Below the pieces are notes generated by a model that was not told the DNA's origin, made no database searches, and worked only from the letters and a program-made list of their open reading frames with translations. 64,000 nucleotides of DNA from Cacconaster sp045114175 (GTDB lineage Bacteria; Bacteroidota; Bacteroidia; Bacteroidales; UBA932): contig JBGUJZ010000006.1 in the NCBI GenBank assembly GCA_045114175.1, forward strand, positions 62,001-126,000, read 5' to 3'. Both the position numbers and the translations under genes were made by a program. Every line of letters begins with the position of its first letter. Position 1 is the stretch's first letter. This document shows, piece by piece, positions 17,038 to 25,387 of this stretch.

Positions 17038-19677
17038 CTACTGCAGTCCGATTCTTTTCTTGAGTTCTCTGATCAGATCAAAGGCGTCCAGCGGCGACAT
17101 GGCGTTGAGGTCCGCCTCCTTGAGCTCTTTTTTGATATCCAGCAGCAACGGATCGTCGAGCTGGTACAGGGAGAGTTGCATCGGCTTGGCAGCAGGGCGC
17201 TTCCGGGTGGTGCGTGCGGTGCCGTTCTGGGCTTCCGCCGCATTTTCGAGATCCTTCAGTTTGCGTTCCGCCGCCGCTACGACCGCCTGCGGCATGCCGG
17301 CGAGCCGGGCGACGTGGATACCGAAACTGTGGGAGACGCCACCTTCGCAAAGTTTGCGGAGGAAGATCACCTTACCGTCGATCTCCTTGACCGAGATATG
17401 GAAGTTATGAACCCGTTTGTACAGGTTCTCGAGTTCGTTAAGTTCGTGGTAGTGAGTGGCGAATAGCGTTTTAGGGCGCTGCGCCGTAGGGGTGTTGTCG
17501 CCATGGAGATACTCCACGATTCCCCAGGCGATGGACATGCCGTCGAAGGTGCTCGTGCCGCGACCGATCTCGTCCAGCAGGATCAGCGAGCGGGGCGAAA
17601 GGTTGTTCAGGATGGTGGCCGTCTCGAGCATCTCCACCATAAAAGTGGATTCGCCGCGCGAGATGTTGTCGGAGGCCCCGACCCGCGTGAAAATCTTATC
17701 TACCAGGCCAATCTGGGCAGCCTTGGCTGGCACGAAACAGCCAATCTGCGCGAGCAGCACAATCAGCGCGCTCTGGCGCAGGAAGGCCGATTTACCCGCC
17801 ATGTTCGGTCCGGTGAGAATGATGATCTGGCGGTCTTCGTTGTTGAGGTAGAGGTTGTTGGCGATATACTGCTCGCCGGGCGGCATCAGGGTTTCAATCA
17901 CCGGGTGGCGGCCGTCGGTAATCTCGAGCGCCAGCGAGTCATTCACCTCGGGCCGGCAGTAATTGTTGGTGCGGGCCAGGTCGGCAAACGAAGCCAGGCA
18001 GTCGAGCTGCGCCACCACGGTGGAATCTTCCTGCAACATCGGAATCAGCTCCTGGATGTGGCGCACCACATCTGCGTAGAGAGAGGCTTCCAGCTGGAGA
18101 ATCCGCTCCTCCGCGCCGGTGATTTTCTCTTCATACTGCTTGAGTTCCTCGGTGATATAGCGCTCCGCGCCTACCAAGGTCTGCTTGCGGATCCACTCGG
18201 CCGGCACGCGATCCTTGAAGGTATTGCGCACCTCTAGGTAGTAGCCAAACACGTTGTTGAACCCGATGCGGAGCGATGCAATTCCGGTGCGCTCCTTCTC
18301 GGATTCCTGGATTTGCAGCAGGATAGCCTTGCCGTCCGTGCGGATGCGGCGCAGTTCGTCCAGCTCGTCCGATACACCTTCCGCAATCACCTCACCCTTA
18401 CCGATTTGCGCGGCCGCTTCGGGCAGGATGGATTTGGTAATCAGGTGGTAAAGATCGTCGCACGCATCCAGTTTTGCGGTGCGGGTTGCCAGCGGGGTAT
18501 CGGCCAGCTGCTGCTTCACCGCCCCGATCGCATTGAGTCCACGGGCCAGCTGCAGCGCCTCGCGCGGAGCAATCCGGCCGGCCGCAGCCTTGGAGATAAT
18601 ACGCTCCATATCACCTATTTCCCCGATCTTGTCGCGCACCGCATCCAGCACCTCCGGTTGGGCCAGGAAGGCCGACACGGCATCGTAGCGCTGCTCGATC
18701 TTTGCGCGATCCTTGAGCGGCATGGCCAGCCACTGACGGAGCAACCGCGCACCCATCGGCGAGCAGCAGCGGTCAATCACCTGCAGTAGCGAAACGCCGT
18801 CCGGGCCGCCCAGCGGGGTGAATATCTCGAGGTTGCGAACCGTAAAACGGTCCATCCAGACAAAGTCGTTTTCATCAATCCGGCCAATCGAGCGGATGTG
18901 GCCCAGCTCGGTGTGGCAGGTCATCTCCATATAGAAGAGTTCCGCGCCCGCGGCCGTGATGCCGAGCGGCAGATCCTCGATCCCGAAACCCTTCAGATTT
19001 TCCGTGCCGAAGCGCTCCAACAGCTTGCGGCGGCAGGATTCCGGCACGAAGGCCCACTCATCCATCGTGGTCACGTAGGCCTTGGTATTGAAGCGGCGGC
19101 GGAATCCCTCCAGGAAGCTGCGCTCCACCAGGATCTCCTTGGGAGCGAAGTCGCCCAGCAGCACTTCAATATAATCGAGCGAACCCTGCGCCACGCGGAA
19201 GGTTCCGGTAGAAATGTCCAGAAATGCGACACCCGCCGCGCCCCGGCCGTCGCTGCGGCTGCTCTCGTCGAACGCCACGGCCGCCAGGAAGTTGTTCTCC
19301 TTCTGGCAGAGCAGGTTATCGTTGTAGGCCACGCCCGGAGTCACGAGTTCCGTCACGCCGCGCTTCACCAGTTTCTTGGTCAGCTTGGGATCTTCCAGCT
19401 GGTCGCAGACCGCCACCTTGAAGCCAGCCTGCACGAGCTTGGGAAGGTAGTTGTCGATGGCGTGATAGGGAATGCCGGCCAACGGAGTGTAGGTGCCTGC
19501 ACCGCTCGCGCGCCGCGTCAGCACAATGCCGAGCGTCTTGCTTACCGTCACCGCATCTTCCCCGAAGGTTTCGTAAAAGTCTCCAACCCGGTAAAGCAGC
19601 AGTGTGTCAGGGTATTGCACCTTGACAGCATTCCACTGGGCGATGAGTGGCGACTCTTTTGTTTTTTTCTCGGCCAT
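17038..19677 (-). CDS. mutS: DNA mismatch repair protein MutS
   Basis: A protein of 879 residues, within the usual range. The mismatch-recognition motif DFYETFG (Phe-x-Glu) is near the N-terminus. The ATPase domain has Walker A GPNMAGKS, the STFMVEMLETA signature, Walker B LILLDEIGRGTST and TLFATHYHEL. The C-terminus ends with a short dimerisation-like helix. The open frame runs 69 codons further upstream, but ATG 19677 (MAEKKTKESPLIAQWN) is the family start and follows a promoter box at 19685-19692. It is divergent from the beta-lactamase-fold gene. Confidence 0.97.
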   Translation of the reverse strand: MAEKKTKESPLIAQWNAVKVQYPDTLLLYRVGDFYETFGEDAVTVSKTLGIVLTRRASGAGTYTPLAGIPYHAIDNYLPKLVQAGFKVAVCDQLEDPKLTKKLVKRGVTELVTPGVAYNDNLLCQKENNFLAAVAFDESSRSDGRGAAGVAFLDISTGTFRVAQGSLDYIEVLLGDFAPKEILVERSFLEGFRRRFNTKAYVTTMDEWAFVPESCRRKLLERFGTENLKGFGIEDLPLGITAAGAELFYMEMTCHTELGHIRSIGRIDENDFVWMDRFTVRNLEIFTPLGGPDGVSLLQVIDRCCSPMGARLLRQWLAMPLKDRAKIEQRYDAVSAFLAQPEVLDAVRDKIGEIGDMERIISKAAAGRIAPREALQLARGLNAIGAVKQQLADTPLATRTAKLDACDDLYHLITKSILPEAAAQIGKGEVIAEGVSDELDELRRIRTDGKAILLQIQESEKERTGIASLRIGFNNVFGYYLEVRNTFKDRVPAEWIRKQTLVGAERYITEELKQYEEKITGAEERILQLEASLYADVVRHIQELIPMLQEDSTVVAQLDCLASFADLARTNNYCRPEVNDSLALEITDGRHPVIETLMPPGEQYIANNLYLNNEDRQIIILTGPNMAGKSAFLRQSALIVLLAQIGCFVPAKAAQIGLVDKIFTRVGASDNISRGESTFMVEMLETATILNNLSPRSLILLDEIGRGTSTFDGMSIAWGIVEYLHGDNTPTAQRPKTLFATHYHELNELENLYKRVHNFHISVKEIDGKVIFLRKLCEGGVSHSFGIHVARLAGMPQAVVAAAERKLKDLENAAEAQNGTARTTRKRPAAKPMQLSLYQLDDPLLLDIKKELKEADLNAMSPLDAFDLIRELKKRIGLQ

Positions 19678-19684
19678 ACTGCTG

Positions 19685-19692
19685 CAAAAGTA
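19685..19692 (-). promoter_or_regulatory. -7 promoter box (TACTTTTG) for mutS
   Basis: Exact TAnnTTTG match, 7 nt before the mutS ATG on the minus strand, implying a very short leader. It forms a tight divergent pair with 19705-19712. Confidence 0.55.
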
Positions 19693-19704
19693 CCAAATTT
19701 TCTC

Positions 19705-19712
19705 TACATTTG
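19705..19712 (+). promoter_or_regulatory. -7 promoter box (TACATTTG) for the beta-lactamase-fold gene
   Basis: Exact TAnnTTTG match, 20 nt before the ATG at 19733. Confidence 0.55.
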
Positions 19713-19732
19713 TAGGACTAATACAACGTACC

Positions 19733-20905
19733 ATGTTCAAGAAACTCGCATTTGTTACGGCAGCGCTCGCGATGCTGCTCGTCTGCCTTCCCACGACCGC
19801 AAAACCCAAGAAAGACAAGAAGGTCGTTAAGTTTGACGCGGAAGTGACCCGAATCATCAAAGACCAGGCGCTGATCGGTGCCAACGTGATTGTGATTCGC
19901 GACGGTAAGGTGATTTATACCCGCTCGGAAGGCGTTGCCAACCAGAAGCGCGAGACGCCGATGACGGCAGACCATATCCTCCGTCTGGGCGCCAACGGCC
20001 GTATTTTCCCCGTGATCGCAACCCTGCAGCTCGTGGATCAGAAACTGGTTAACCTGAACGCAGATGCTTCGGAATACCTGGGCTTCCAGCTGCGCAACCC
20101 GCGCTACCCGGATCTCCCCATCACCGTCAAGATGCTGTTGACCAATACCTCCACGGTGAGCGATTCGAATGAGTTCACCTCAATCGCTTATATCAACCCG
20201 GACAAGAATCCCGACTACGCAAATGCGTACCGTCCTACCGGCAAACCGGGTGTGGCTTACTTCACCTCCGCGCGCAACGCATCCCTGCTGTCGGCCATCG
20301 TAGAGAAGGTTTCCGGCATGCGTTTCGACGAATACCTGAAGGCCAACCTCTTTGACCCGATGGGAATGGACAGTGCTTGCTACGATGTGACGGGTATTGA
20401 AAAAGACCGCTTCATTGGCGGCTACAACTGGTCCGAGAGCGAGAACCGCTACCTGGCAAACGTCACCAACATCTATAAGAAGTTGGATTTCTCCGACTAC
20501 GTGCTGGGCGAAAGCTCCATGCTGCTCACGGGTCTTCCGGGCCTGGGCATGTCCACGAATGACTTTGCCAAGGTGATCGCAGCGCTGATGAACGGCGGTG
20601 TCTGCCCCTTCAACCAGGTGCGCATCCTCAGCGCGGAAAGCGTTCAGGAGATGCTTCGCCTGCGCGTCAACAAGAAACGCTCCGGTATGTTTATCGGCAC
20701 GAATTCGGCAGACGTTGAGGGTTATACCGTTTACCTCGGTACCGGCGTAACCTACGGTCTCTCTTGCGTTTACGCATTCAACCTGACGGACAATATTGCC
20801 GTTATCGGTTCCTGCACCGGCGGTCACGATCCGGCTGCGCCCAAGGGTCGCAACACTTTCAACCGCGACCTCCGCAAAGCATTCGTAACTTCGTTTGCAG
20901 AATAG
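19733..20905 (+). CDS. Secreted beta-lactamase-fold (class C / PBP4*-like) protein lacking the catalytic residues
   Basis: A protein of 390 residues with a signal peptide (ending PTTAKPKK). The fold reads as a serine hydrolase of the beta-lactamase/AmpH family: GANVIVIRDGKVIYTRSEG, then ILRLGANGRIFPVIATLQLV, then SLLSAIVEKVSGMRFDEYL and FDPMGMDS. At the place of the catalytic Ser-x-x-Lys, the sequence has Ala87-Asn-Gly-Arg90, and where Tyr-Ser-Asn is expected it has Thr178-Ser-Ala180. Both essential motifs are therefore missing and the protein is probably a non-enzymatic binder of peptidoglycan or peptides. rsmA follows after 13 nt. The frame is intact, so it is not a decayed pseudogene. Confidence 0.8.
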   Translation: MFKKLAFVTAALAMLLVCLPTTAKPKKDKKVVKFDAEVTRIIKDQALIGANVIVIRDGKVIYTRSEGVANQKRETPMTADHILRLGANGRIFPVIATLQLVDQKLVNLNADASEYLGFQLRNPRYPDLPITVKMLLTNTSTVSDSNEFTSIAYINPDKNPDYANAYRPTGKPGVAYFTSARNASLLSAIVEKVSGMRFDEYLKANLFDPMGMDSACYDVTGIEKDRFIGGYNWSESENRYLANVTNIYKKLDFSDYVLGESSMLLTGLPGLGMSTNDFAKVIAALMNGGVCPFNQVRILSAESVQEMLRLRVNKKRSGMFIGTNSADVEGYTVYLGTGVTYGLSCVYAFNLTDNIAVIGSCTGGHDPAAPKGRNTFNRDLRKAFVTSFAE

Positions 20906-20918
20906 GCATCCGTCGCGC

Positions 20919-21767
20919 ATGGATGTCCGCCCTAAAAAAGCCCTGGGTCAACATTTTCTGACTGACCAGTCGATCGCCCGCGCCATCGTAGATTCGCTCT
21001 CGCCGGCGCCGCGCATCCTGGAGGTCGGCCCCGGCATGGGCGTCCTCACGCAGTATCTCCTGCAGCGAATTAGTGCCGGGCAACCCTTGGCTTCCGTCAC
21101 CCCCGACCTGATCGGGGGTCTCAAAGTTGTCGAGATAGACTCCGAATCGGTCATATACCTTCGGGAACACTATCCGGCACTAGGCTCTGGCCTGCTGGAA
21201 GCGGACTTTCTGAAGCTGCCCCTGAACAAAGTCTTCGCTGAACCCTTCTCGATCATCGGAAACTTCCCATACAACATTTCTTCGCAGATTTTCTTCCATA
21301 TCCTCGATTACCGCGACCTGGTTCCTGAGGTGGTCTGCATGATCCAGAAAGAGGTCGCCGAACGGCTCGCGGCCGGGCCGGGCAGCAAGACCTACGGCAT
21401 CCTCTCCGTGTTGCTGCAGATGTGGTACGACATCGAATACCGCTTCACGGTGGGCGAGGGGGCATTTGTTCCACCGCCCAAGGTCAAGTCCGCCGTCATC
21501 CGCCTGACGCGCAACGCCCGTACGGACGCCGGCTGCGACGAAGCGCTGCTGCGCCGCATCGTCAAGGCTACCTTCAACCAACGCCGCAAAACCATCCGCA
21601 ACGGCCTGCGCAGCATCGGCATTACGGCCGCCTCTTCCCCGGAGGCCGCCGGTTCCGACTCGACGCCAGAACCCGCGCTTCCCTTCCTCGATGCCCGTCC
21701 CGAGCAACTCTCCGTGGAAGACTTCATCTCCCTCACCCGCGCCGTAGAAGCCGCTGGCGCTCGCTAA
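20919..21767 (+). CDS. rsmA: 16S rRNA dimethyladenosine transferase RsmA (KsgA), with an in-frame insertion
   Basis: A protein of 282 residues that dimethylates two adjacent adenines near the 3' end of 16S rRNA. Visible: N-terminal KKALGQHFLTD, SAM motif I LEVGPGMGVLTQYLLQ (34-49), acidic motif II VVEIDSE, motif IV NFPYNISS, and GAFVPPPKVKSAVIRL. Between the motif I helix and motif II there is an extra stretch, residues about 51-67 (ISAGQPLASVTPDLIGG), which carries a DNA palindrome (21099-21119). Homologues known to me go almost directly from the helix to the acidic strand. Start ATG 20919 gives MDVRPKKALGQHF; the frame opens 8 codons earlier. It lies 13 nt behind the beta-lactamase-fold gene. 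Confidence 0.95.
   Translation: MDVRPKKALGQHFLTDQSIARAIVDSLSPAPRILEVGPGMGVLTQYLLQRISAGQPLASVTPDLIGGLKVVEIDSESVIYLREHYPALGSGLLEADFLKLPLNKVFAEPFSIIGNFPYNISSQIFFHILDYRDLVPEVVCMIQKEVAERLAAGPGSKTYGILSVLLQMWYDIEYRFTVGEGAFVPPPKVKSAVIRLTRNARTDAGCDEALLRRIVKATFNQRRKTIRNGLRSIGITAASSPEAAGSDSTPEPALPFLDARPEQLSVEDFISLTRAVEAAGAR
21099..21119 (+). repeat. Palindromic element inside rsmA
   Basis: ACCCCCGA (21099-21106) and TCGGGGGT (21112-21119) are a perfect 8-bp inverted repeat with a 5-nt loop. It encodes VTPDLIGG in frame, inside the stretch that seems inserted between SAM motif I and motif II. It resembles palindromic repeat families that invade genes in frame. Copies elsewhere in the genome cannot be checked here. 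Confidence 0.6.
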
Positions 21768-21777
21768 CACAGTCTGG

Positions 21778-22266
21778 TTAAAGCAGTGCGGCGAGGCGCT
21801 CGAGGTAGCGGGCGTCGAGCTCGTCAAAGGTGCCCAGGCGCTCGCTGTCGATGTCCAGGACGGCTGTGACGCGACCCTCGCGGATGACAGGGACAACGAT
21901 CTCGCTACGCGATTCGGAGCTGCAGGCGATGTGGCCTGGGAACAGCTCCACATCCGGCACGACCACTGTGCGCGCCTCTTTCCAGGCAGTGCCGCAGACG
22001 CCCCGCCCATAGGCAATGCGCGTACAGGCCACCGGCCCCTGGAACGGCCCGAGCAAGAGCTCTTCGTGGGGTTCGTGCCCGCAGTCGCAGGCTTTTTTGC
22101 CGGCAGCCGCCGGAACCACCCGGTAGAAGCCCGTCCACCAGAATCCGAAAGTGGTGTGAATCAGCGCGGCAAGGTTGGCCATCCGGGCCACCGGGTCGCT
22201 TTCGCCGGAGAGCAGCGATTCGGCCTGCGGAAGCAGCGTTTCATATTGTTCTTGCTTGGTACTCAT
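21778..22266 (-). CDS. msrC: Free methionine-(R)-sulfoxide reductase (GAF domain, MsrC/fRMsr)
   Basis: A protein of 162 residues formed by one GAF domain. The conserved GPFQGPVACTRIAYGRGVCGTAW, FPGHIACSSESRSEIVVPV and AVLDIDSE give the three expected redox cysteines (Cys81, Cys91, Cys115) and mark it as the enzyme reducing free Met-R-sulfoxide. Unusual is an extra loop of about 15 residues, residues 51-66, containing CDCGH, just before the conserved ELLLGPFQG. It ends 10 nt from the convergent rsmA gene and has its own promoter box at 22288-22295. Confidence 0.9.
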   Translation of the reverse strand: MSTKQEQYETLLPQAESLLSGESDPVARMANLAALIHTTFGFWWTGFYRVVPAAAGKKACDCGHEPHEELLLGPFQGPVACTRIAYGRGVCGTAWKEARTVVVPDVELFPGHIACSSESRSEIVVPVIREGRVTAVLDIDSERLGTFDELDARYLERLAALL

Positions 22267-22287
22267 AGGGATACGCGTTTAGATGTT

Positions 22288-22295
22288 CAAATGTA
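22288..22295 (-). promoter_or_regulatory. -7 promoter box (TACATTTG) for msrC
   Basis: Exact TAnnTTTG match on the minus strand, 21 nt before the msrC ATG. Confidence 0.55.
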
Positions 22296-22369
22296 CGAAA
22301 AAAGGAGTTCGCGCACAACGCGTGCGCACGTTTTGCGCGCGGATGTGACGAACTTATAAATGTTTTGCT

Positions 22370-22377
22370 TAAATTTG
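22370..22377 (+). promoter_or_regulatory. -7 promoter box (TAAATTTG) for the SusC/SusD operon
   Basis: Exact TAnnTTTG match, 36 nt before the susC-like ATG. No TTG is seen at 19-21 nt upstream, which would fit an activator-dependent promoter. No regulator gene (SusR-like, ECF sigma/anti-sigma) lies beside the operon. Confidence 0.55.
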
Positions 22378-22413
22378 TCTCACTTGAAAAATTAGAACCT
22401 AACCTAATTGCTT

Positions 22414-25371
22414 ATGAAGAAAGTATTAATCTTTGCCATGATGCTGCTGTCTTGCAGCGCATTGTTGGCACAAAACCGGGTCACCGGCAAGGTTGTTTCT
22501 TCGGAGGATGGGGAGCCGATTCCGTTTGCCAGCGTTGTGGTAAAGGGAACCATGAAGGGCATCGCATCCAACGCCGACGGAAACTACGTCCTTGACGGCG
22601 TGCCCAAAGATGCAGTCCTTGTCTTCTCTTCCGTAGGCTTCAAAGACTATGAAGTTGCGGTGGGCGGACAGAGCGTCATCAATGCGGCTCTCCAGCCGGA
22701 CACGAACATGCTGGAAGAGACCGTGGTCGTAGCGTACGGTTCCGCCAAGAAGATCAGTTCCGTGGTCGGCGCAGCTACGCTCGTCAAATCGGATGCATTT
22801 ACCAAGATTCCGGCAGCCAGCGCCGGTGACGCCCTCCAGGGTAAGGTTGCCGGTCTGCAGGTTTACACCAGTTCCGGTGAGCCGAGCGCGACCGTTTCCA
22901 TGCGTCTGCGCGGTGTGAACTCCATCAATGCATCCAACACCCCGCTGTTCATCCTCGATGGAACCCCGGTGGATGTGGCCATCTTTACGGCCCTCAACCC
23001 GAACGATATCGAGAACGTGACGGTGATGAAGGATGCTTCCTCCACCGCCATCTACGGTTCGCGTGCAGCAAACGGTGTGGTTTACATCACCACCAAGAAG
23101 GGTACCGGCGAGAAGCCGACCGTTACGATCAGCGGATCCTACGGTATTTCCAATCTGGCACAGTTCCCGATGGAGCTGATGACCGCAGCCGAGTGGTTTG
23201 AATTCCGCGAGCTGGCAGATCCGAGCCTCTTGACCAACACCCAGTTCCAAGATCTCAAGAAGTTCCGTCTGGACAACAACATCAGCACCGACTGGCGCAA
23301 GTGGATCCTCAACGAGAACGCTCCGACTTGGAAGGCCGACCTCAGCGTGTCGGGCCGCAGCCAGCGGAGCGATTATTATATCTCGCTGGGCGCCTTCGAC
23401 CGTGAAGGTATCGAGCCCTTCTCCGATATGGAGCGCTACTCGGTCCGTTCGAACGTGAACAGCAAGATTTCCAACTGGCTCAAGATCGGTATCAACCTCA
23501 ACCTGACCTACCAGAGCCACCACACGGCCGGCTACTCCACCACCAGCACGGGTTACTACAACCCGATGAACATCGTGGCATGGGGCCTTCCGTACGCTAC
23601 CCCGTATGAGATCATCACCGATCCCTCCGGCAACTTCGTAGGTTACGGCGACGAGCCGGACTACATCACCGACCTGGGTATGTGGAACTACTTCCGCCGC
23701 ATGGAGGCTCAGCCCACCAAGCGCATCAACGCCCGCATCAACGGCAATATGTATCAGGAAATCACCCCGATCAAGGGTCTGACCATCCGCACCGTGCAGG
23801 CTATTGAAGGAACGGACTACCGCTACACCGGCAAGGTCCTGCCCAACAACATCAACCTCTCCACCGTTACGGAGGAGTCGTTTGAGCGCTTCTATCGCCT
23901 GACCTCCACCAACACAATCGAATACAAATTCGCTGTTGCAGAAGACAACCACTTCGTCCTGCTGGCAGGTCACGAATCCATCTACTCCAACGACGAATAC
24001 TTCTCCACCTGGACCAACGGCCAGACGGATATCCGCCAGACCAACGTGAACCAGGGTACGCAGGCCAACATTCCTTCGTACAGCTTCTCGGAAGTGGCTT
24101 ACAACTCCTTCTTCTCCCGCCTCTCCTACGATTATGCCGACAAGTATTTCGTAGATGCGACCTTCCGTGTTGACGGTTCCTCACTCTTTGGTGTAAACCG
24201 CCGCTACGCTAGTTTCTGGTCACTCGGCGCAATGTGGAACATGAAGAAAGAGGCCTTCCTGCAGGGTGTCGAATGGGTTGACAACCTCCAGCTGAAGGCA
24301 TCCTACGGTACCACCGGTAACTCGGGTATCAGCAACTATCTCTCTTACGGTCTGACCAATACCGGTAAGCTCTACGACGGTGCATCGTCCTGGTATGTGG
24401 CTTCGCTGAGCAACCCGAACCTCACCTGGGAAACCCTGGTGGCCTTCAACGCCGGTGTCAACGGTCGCCTCTGGAATGCATTGAACTTCAACATCGAATT
24501 CTATAACAAGAAGACCAAAGACATGTTGATGTACATCCCGTACTCCTATATCTCCGGTTTCTCCGGCGGTTGGGGTAACGTGGGTTCCATGCGCAACCGC
24601 GGTCTCGACCTCGAGTTGAAGTATGATGTGGTTCACACGAAAGACCTCTACGTAGGCCTCGGTTTCAATATGAACTACAACAAGAACGTCATCACCGAAC
24701 TCTATGACGGCCGCGATGAATTCGTGGACGGCAGCTCGGGCCTGAAGTTCCAGGTTGGTCACGCATACGGCGAATTCTTCCTGGTGGACTTCGCAGGTGT
24801 TGACCCCTCTAACGGTAAATCCCTCTGGCGCAATGCCGACGGCAGTCTGACCAGCAGCTACAGCGAAAGCAACGCCGTCTTCCTGGGCAAGAACCGTTTT
24901 GCTCCCTGGTCGGGTGGTGCATCCATCGATGCAAGCTGGAAGGGCCTCTCCTTCAACGCTACCTTCTCCGGCGTGCTCGGCAAATACATGGAGAACTACG
25001 ACCGCTACTTCGTAGAGAACCCTGCATTTGCAGACGAGTCCAACATGACCAAGCGTATGCTGAATATCTGGACCACCCCGGGCCAGATCACCGATATCCC
25101 GAAGGCCAGCGAGCCGGTGAAGCACGACAGCCGCTTCATCGACAACGCATCCTTCGTGCGTTTGAAGAACATCCAGCTTTCCTACGAGTTCCCCAAGCAG
25201 CTGCTGCAGCGCACCGGCGTCCTTGGTGGAGCAAAAGTCTATGTATCGGGACGTAACCTGTTGACCTTCACCAAGTACACGGGTTGGGATCCTGAGATCG
25301 ACGCCATTACGGCTATGGGTAACTATCCGAACACCAAACAGGTTGTTTTCGGTGTCGAGCTGACTTTCTAA
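22414..25371 (+). CDS. SusC/RagA-family TonB-dependent outer-membrane receptor
   Basis: A protein of 985 residues: signal peptide (ending ALLAQ), a carboxypeptidase-regulatory-like beta-sandwich (VTGKVVSSEDGEPIPFASVVVKG ... LVFSSVGFKDYEVAV), the SusC linker EETVVVAYG, then the plug (LQGKVAGLQV, LRGVNSINASNTPLFILDG, VTVMKDASSTAIYGSRAANGVVYITTKKG) and a long beta-barrel ending KQVVFGVELTF. It imports a bound ligand, glycan or peptide, across the outer membrane with TonB energy and a SusD lid. The susD-like gene begins 16 nt later. No glycosidase or peptidase in the same operon reveals the ligand. A TTG six bases upstream is a less likely start. Confidence 0.95.
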   Translation: MKKVLIFAMMLLSCSALLAQNRVTGKVVSSEDGEPIPFASVVVKGTMKGIASNADGNYVLDGVPKDAVLVFSSVGFKDYEVAVGGQSVINAALQPDTNMLEETVVVAYGSAKKISSVVGAATLVKSDAFTKIPAASAGDALQGKVAGLQVYTSSGEPSATVSMRLRGVNSINASNTPLFILDGTPVDVAIFTALNPNDIENVTVMKDASSTAIYGSRAANGVVYITTKKGTGEKPTVTISGSYGISNLAQFPMELMTAAEWFEFRELADPSLLTNTQFQDLKKFRLDNNISTDWRKWILNENAPTWKADLSVSGRSQRSDYYISLGAFDREGIEPFSDMERYSVRSNVNSKISNWLKIGINLNLTYQSHHTAGYSTTSTGYYNPMNIVAWGLPYATPYEIITDPSGNFVGYGDEPDYITDLGMWNYFRRMEAQPTKRINARINGNMYQEITPIKGLTIRTVQAIEGTDYRYTGKVLPNNINLSTVTEESFERFYRLTSTNTIEYKFAVAEDNHFVLLAGHESIYSNDEYFSTWTNGQTDIRQTNVNQGTQANIPSYSFSEVAYNSFFSRLSYDYADKYFVDATFRVDGSSLFGVNRRYASFWSLGAMWNMKKEAFLQGVEWVDNLQLKASYGTTGNSGISNYLSYGLTNTGKLYDGASSWYVASLSNPNLTWETLVAFNAGVNGRLWNALNFNIEFYNKKTKDMLMYIPYSYISGFSGGWGNVGSMRNRGLDLELKYDVVHTKDLYVGLGFNMNYNKNVITELYDGRDEFVDGSSGLKFQVGHAYGEFFLVDFAGVDPSNGKSLWRNADGSLTSSYSESNAVFLGKNRFAPWSGGASIDASWKGLSFNATFSGVLGKYMENYDRYFVENPAFADESNMTKRMLNIWTTPGQITDIPKASEPVKHDSRFIDNASFVRLKNIQLSYEFPKQLLQRTGVLGGAKVYVSGRNLLTFTKYTGWDPEIDAITAMGNYPNTKQVVFGVELTF

Positions 25372-25387
25372 TCAAGGAGGATTCAAT

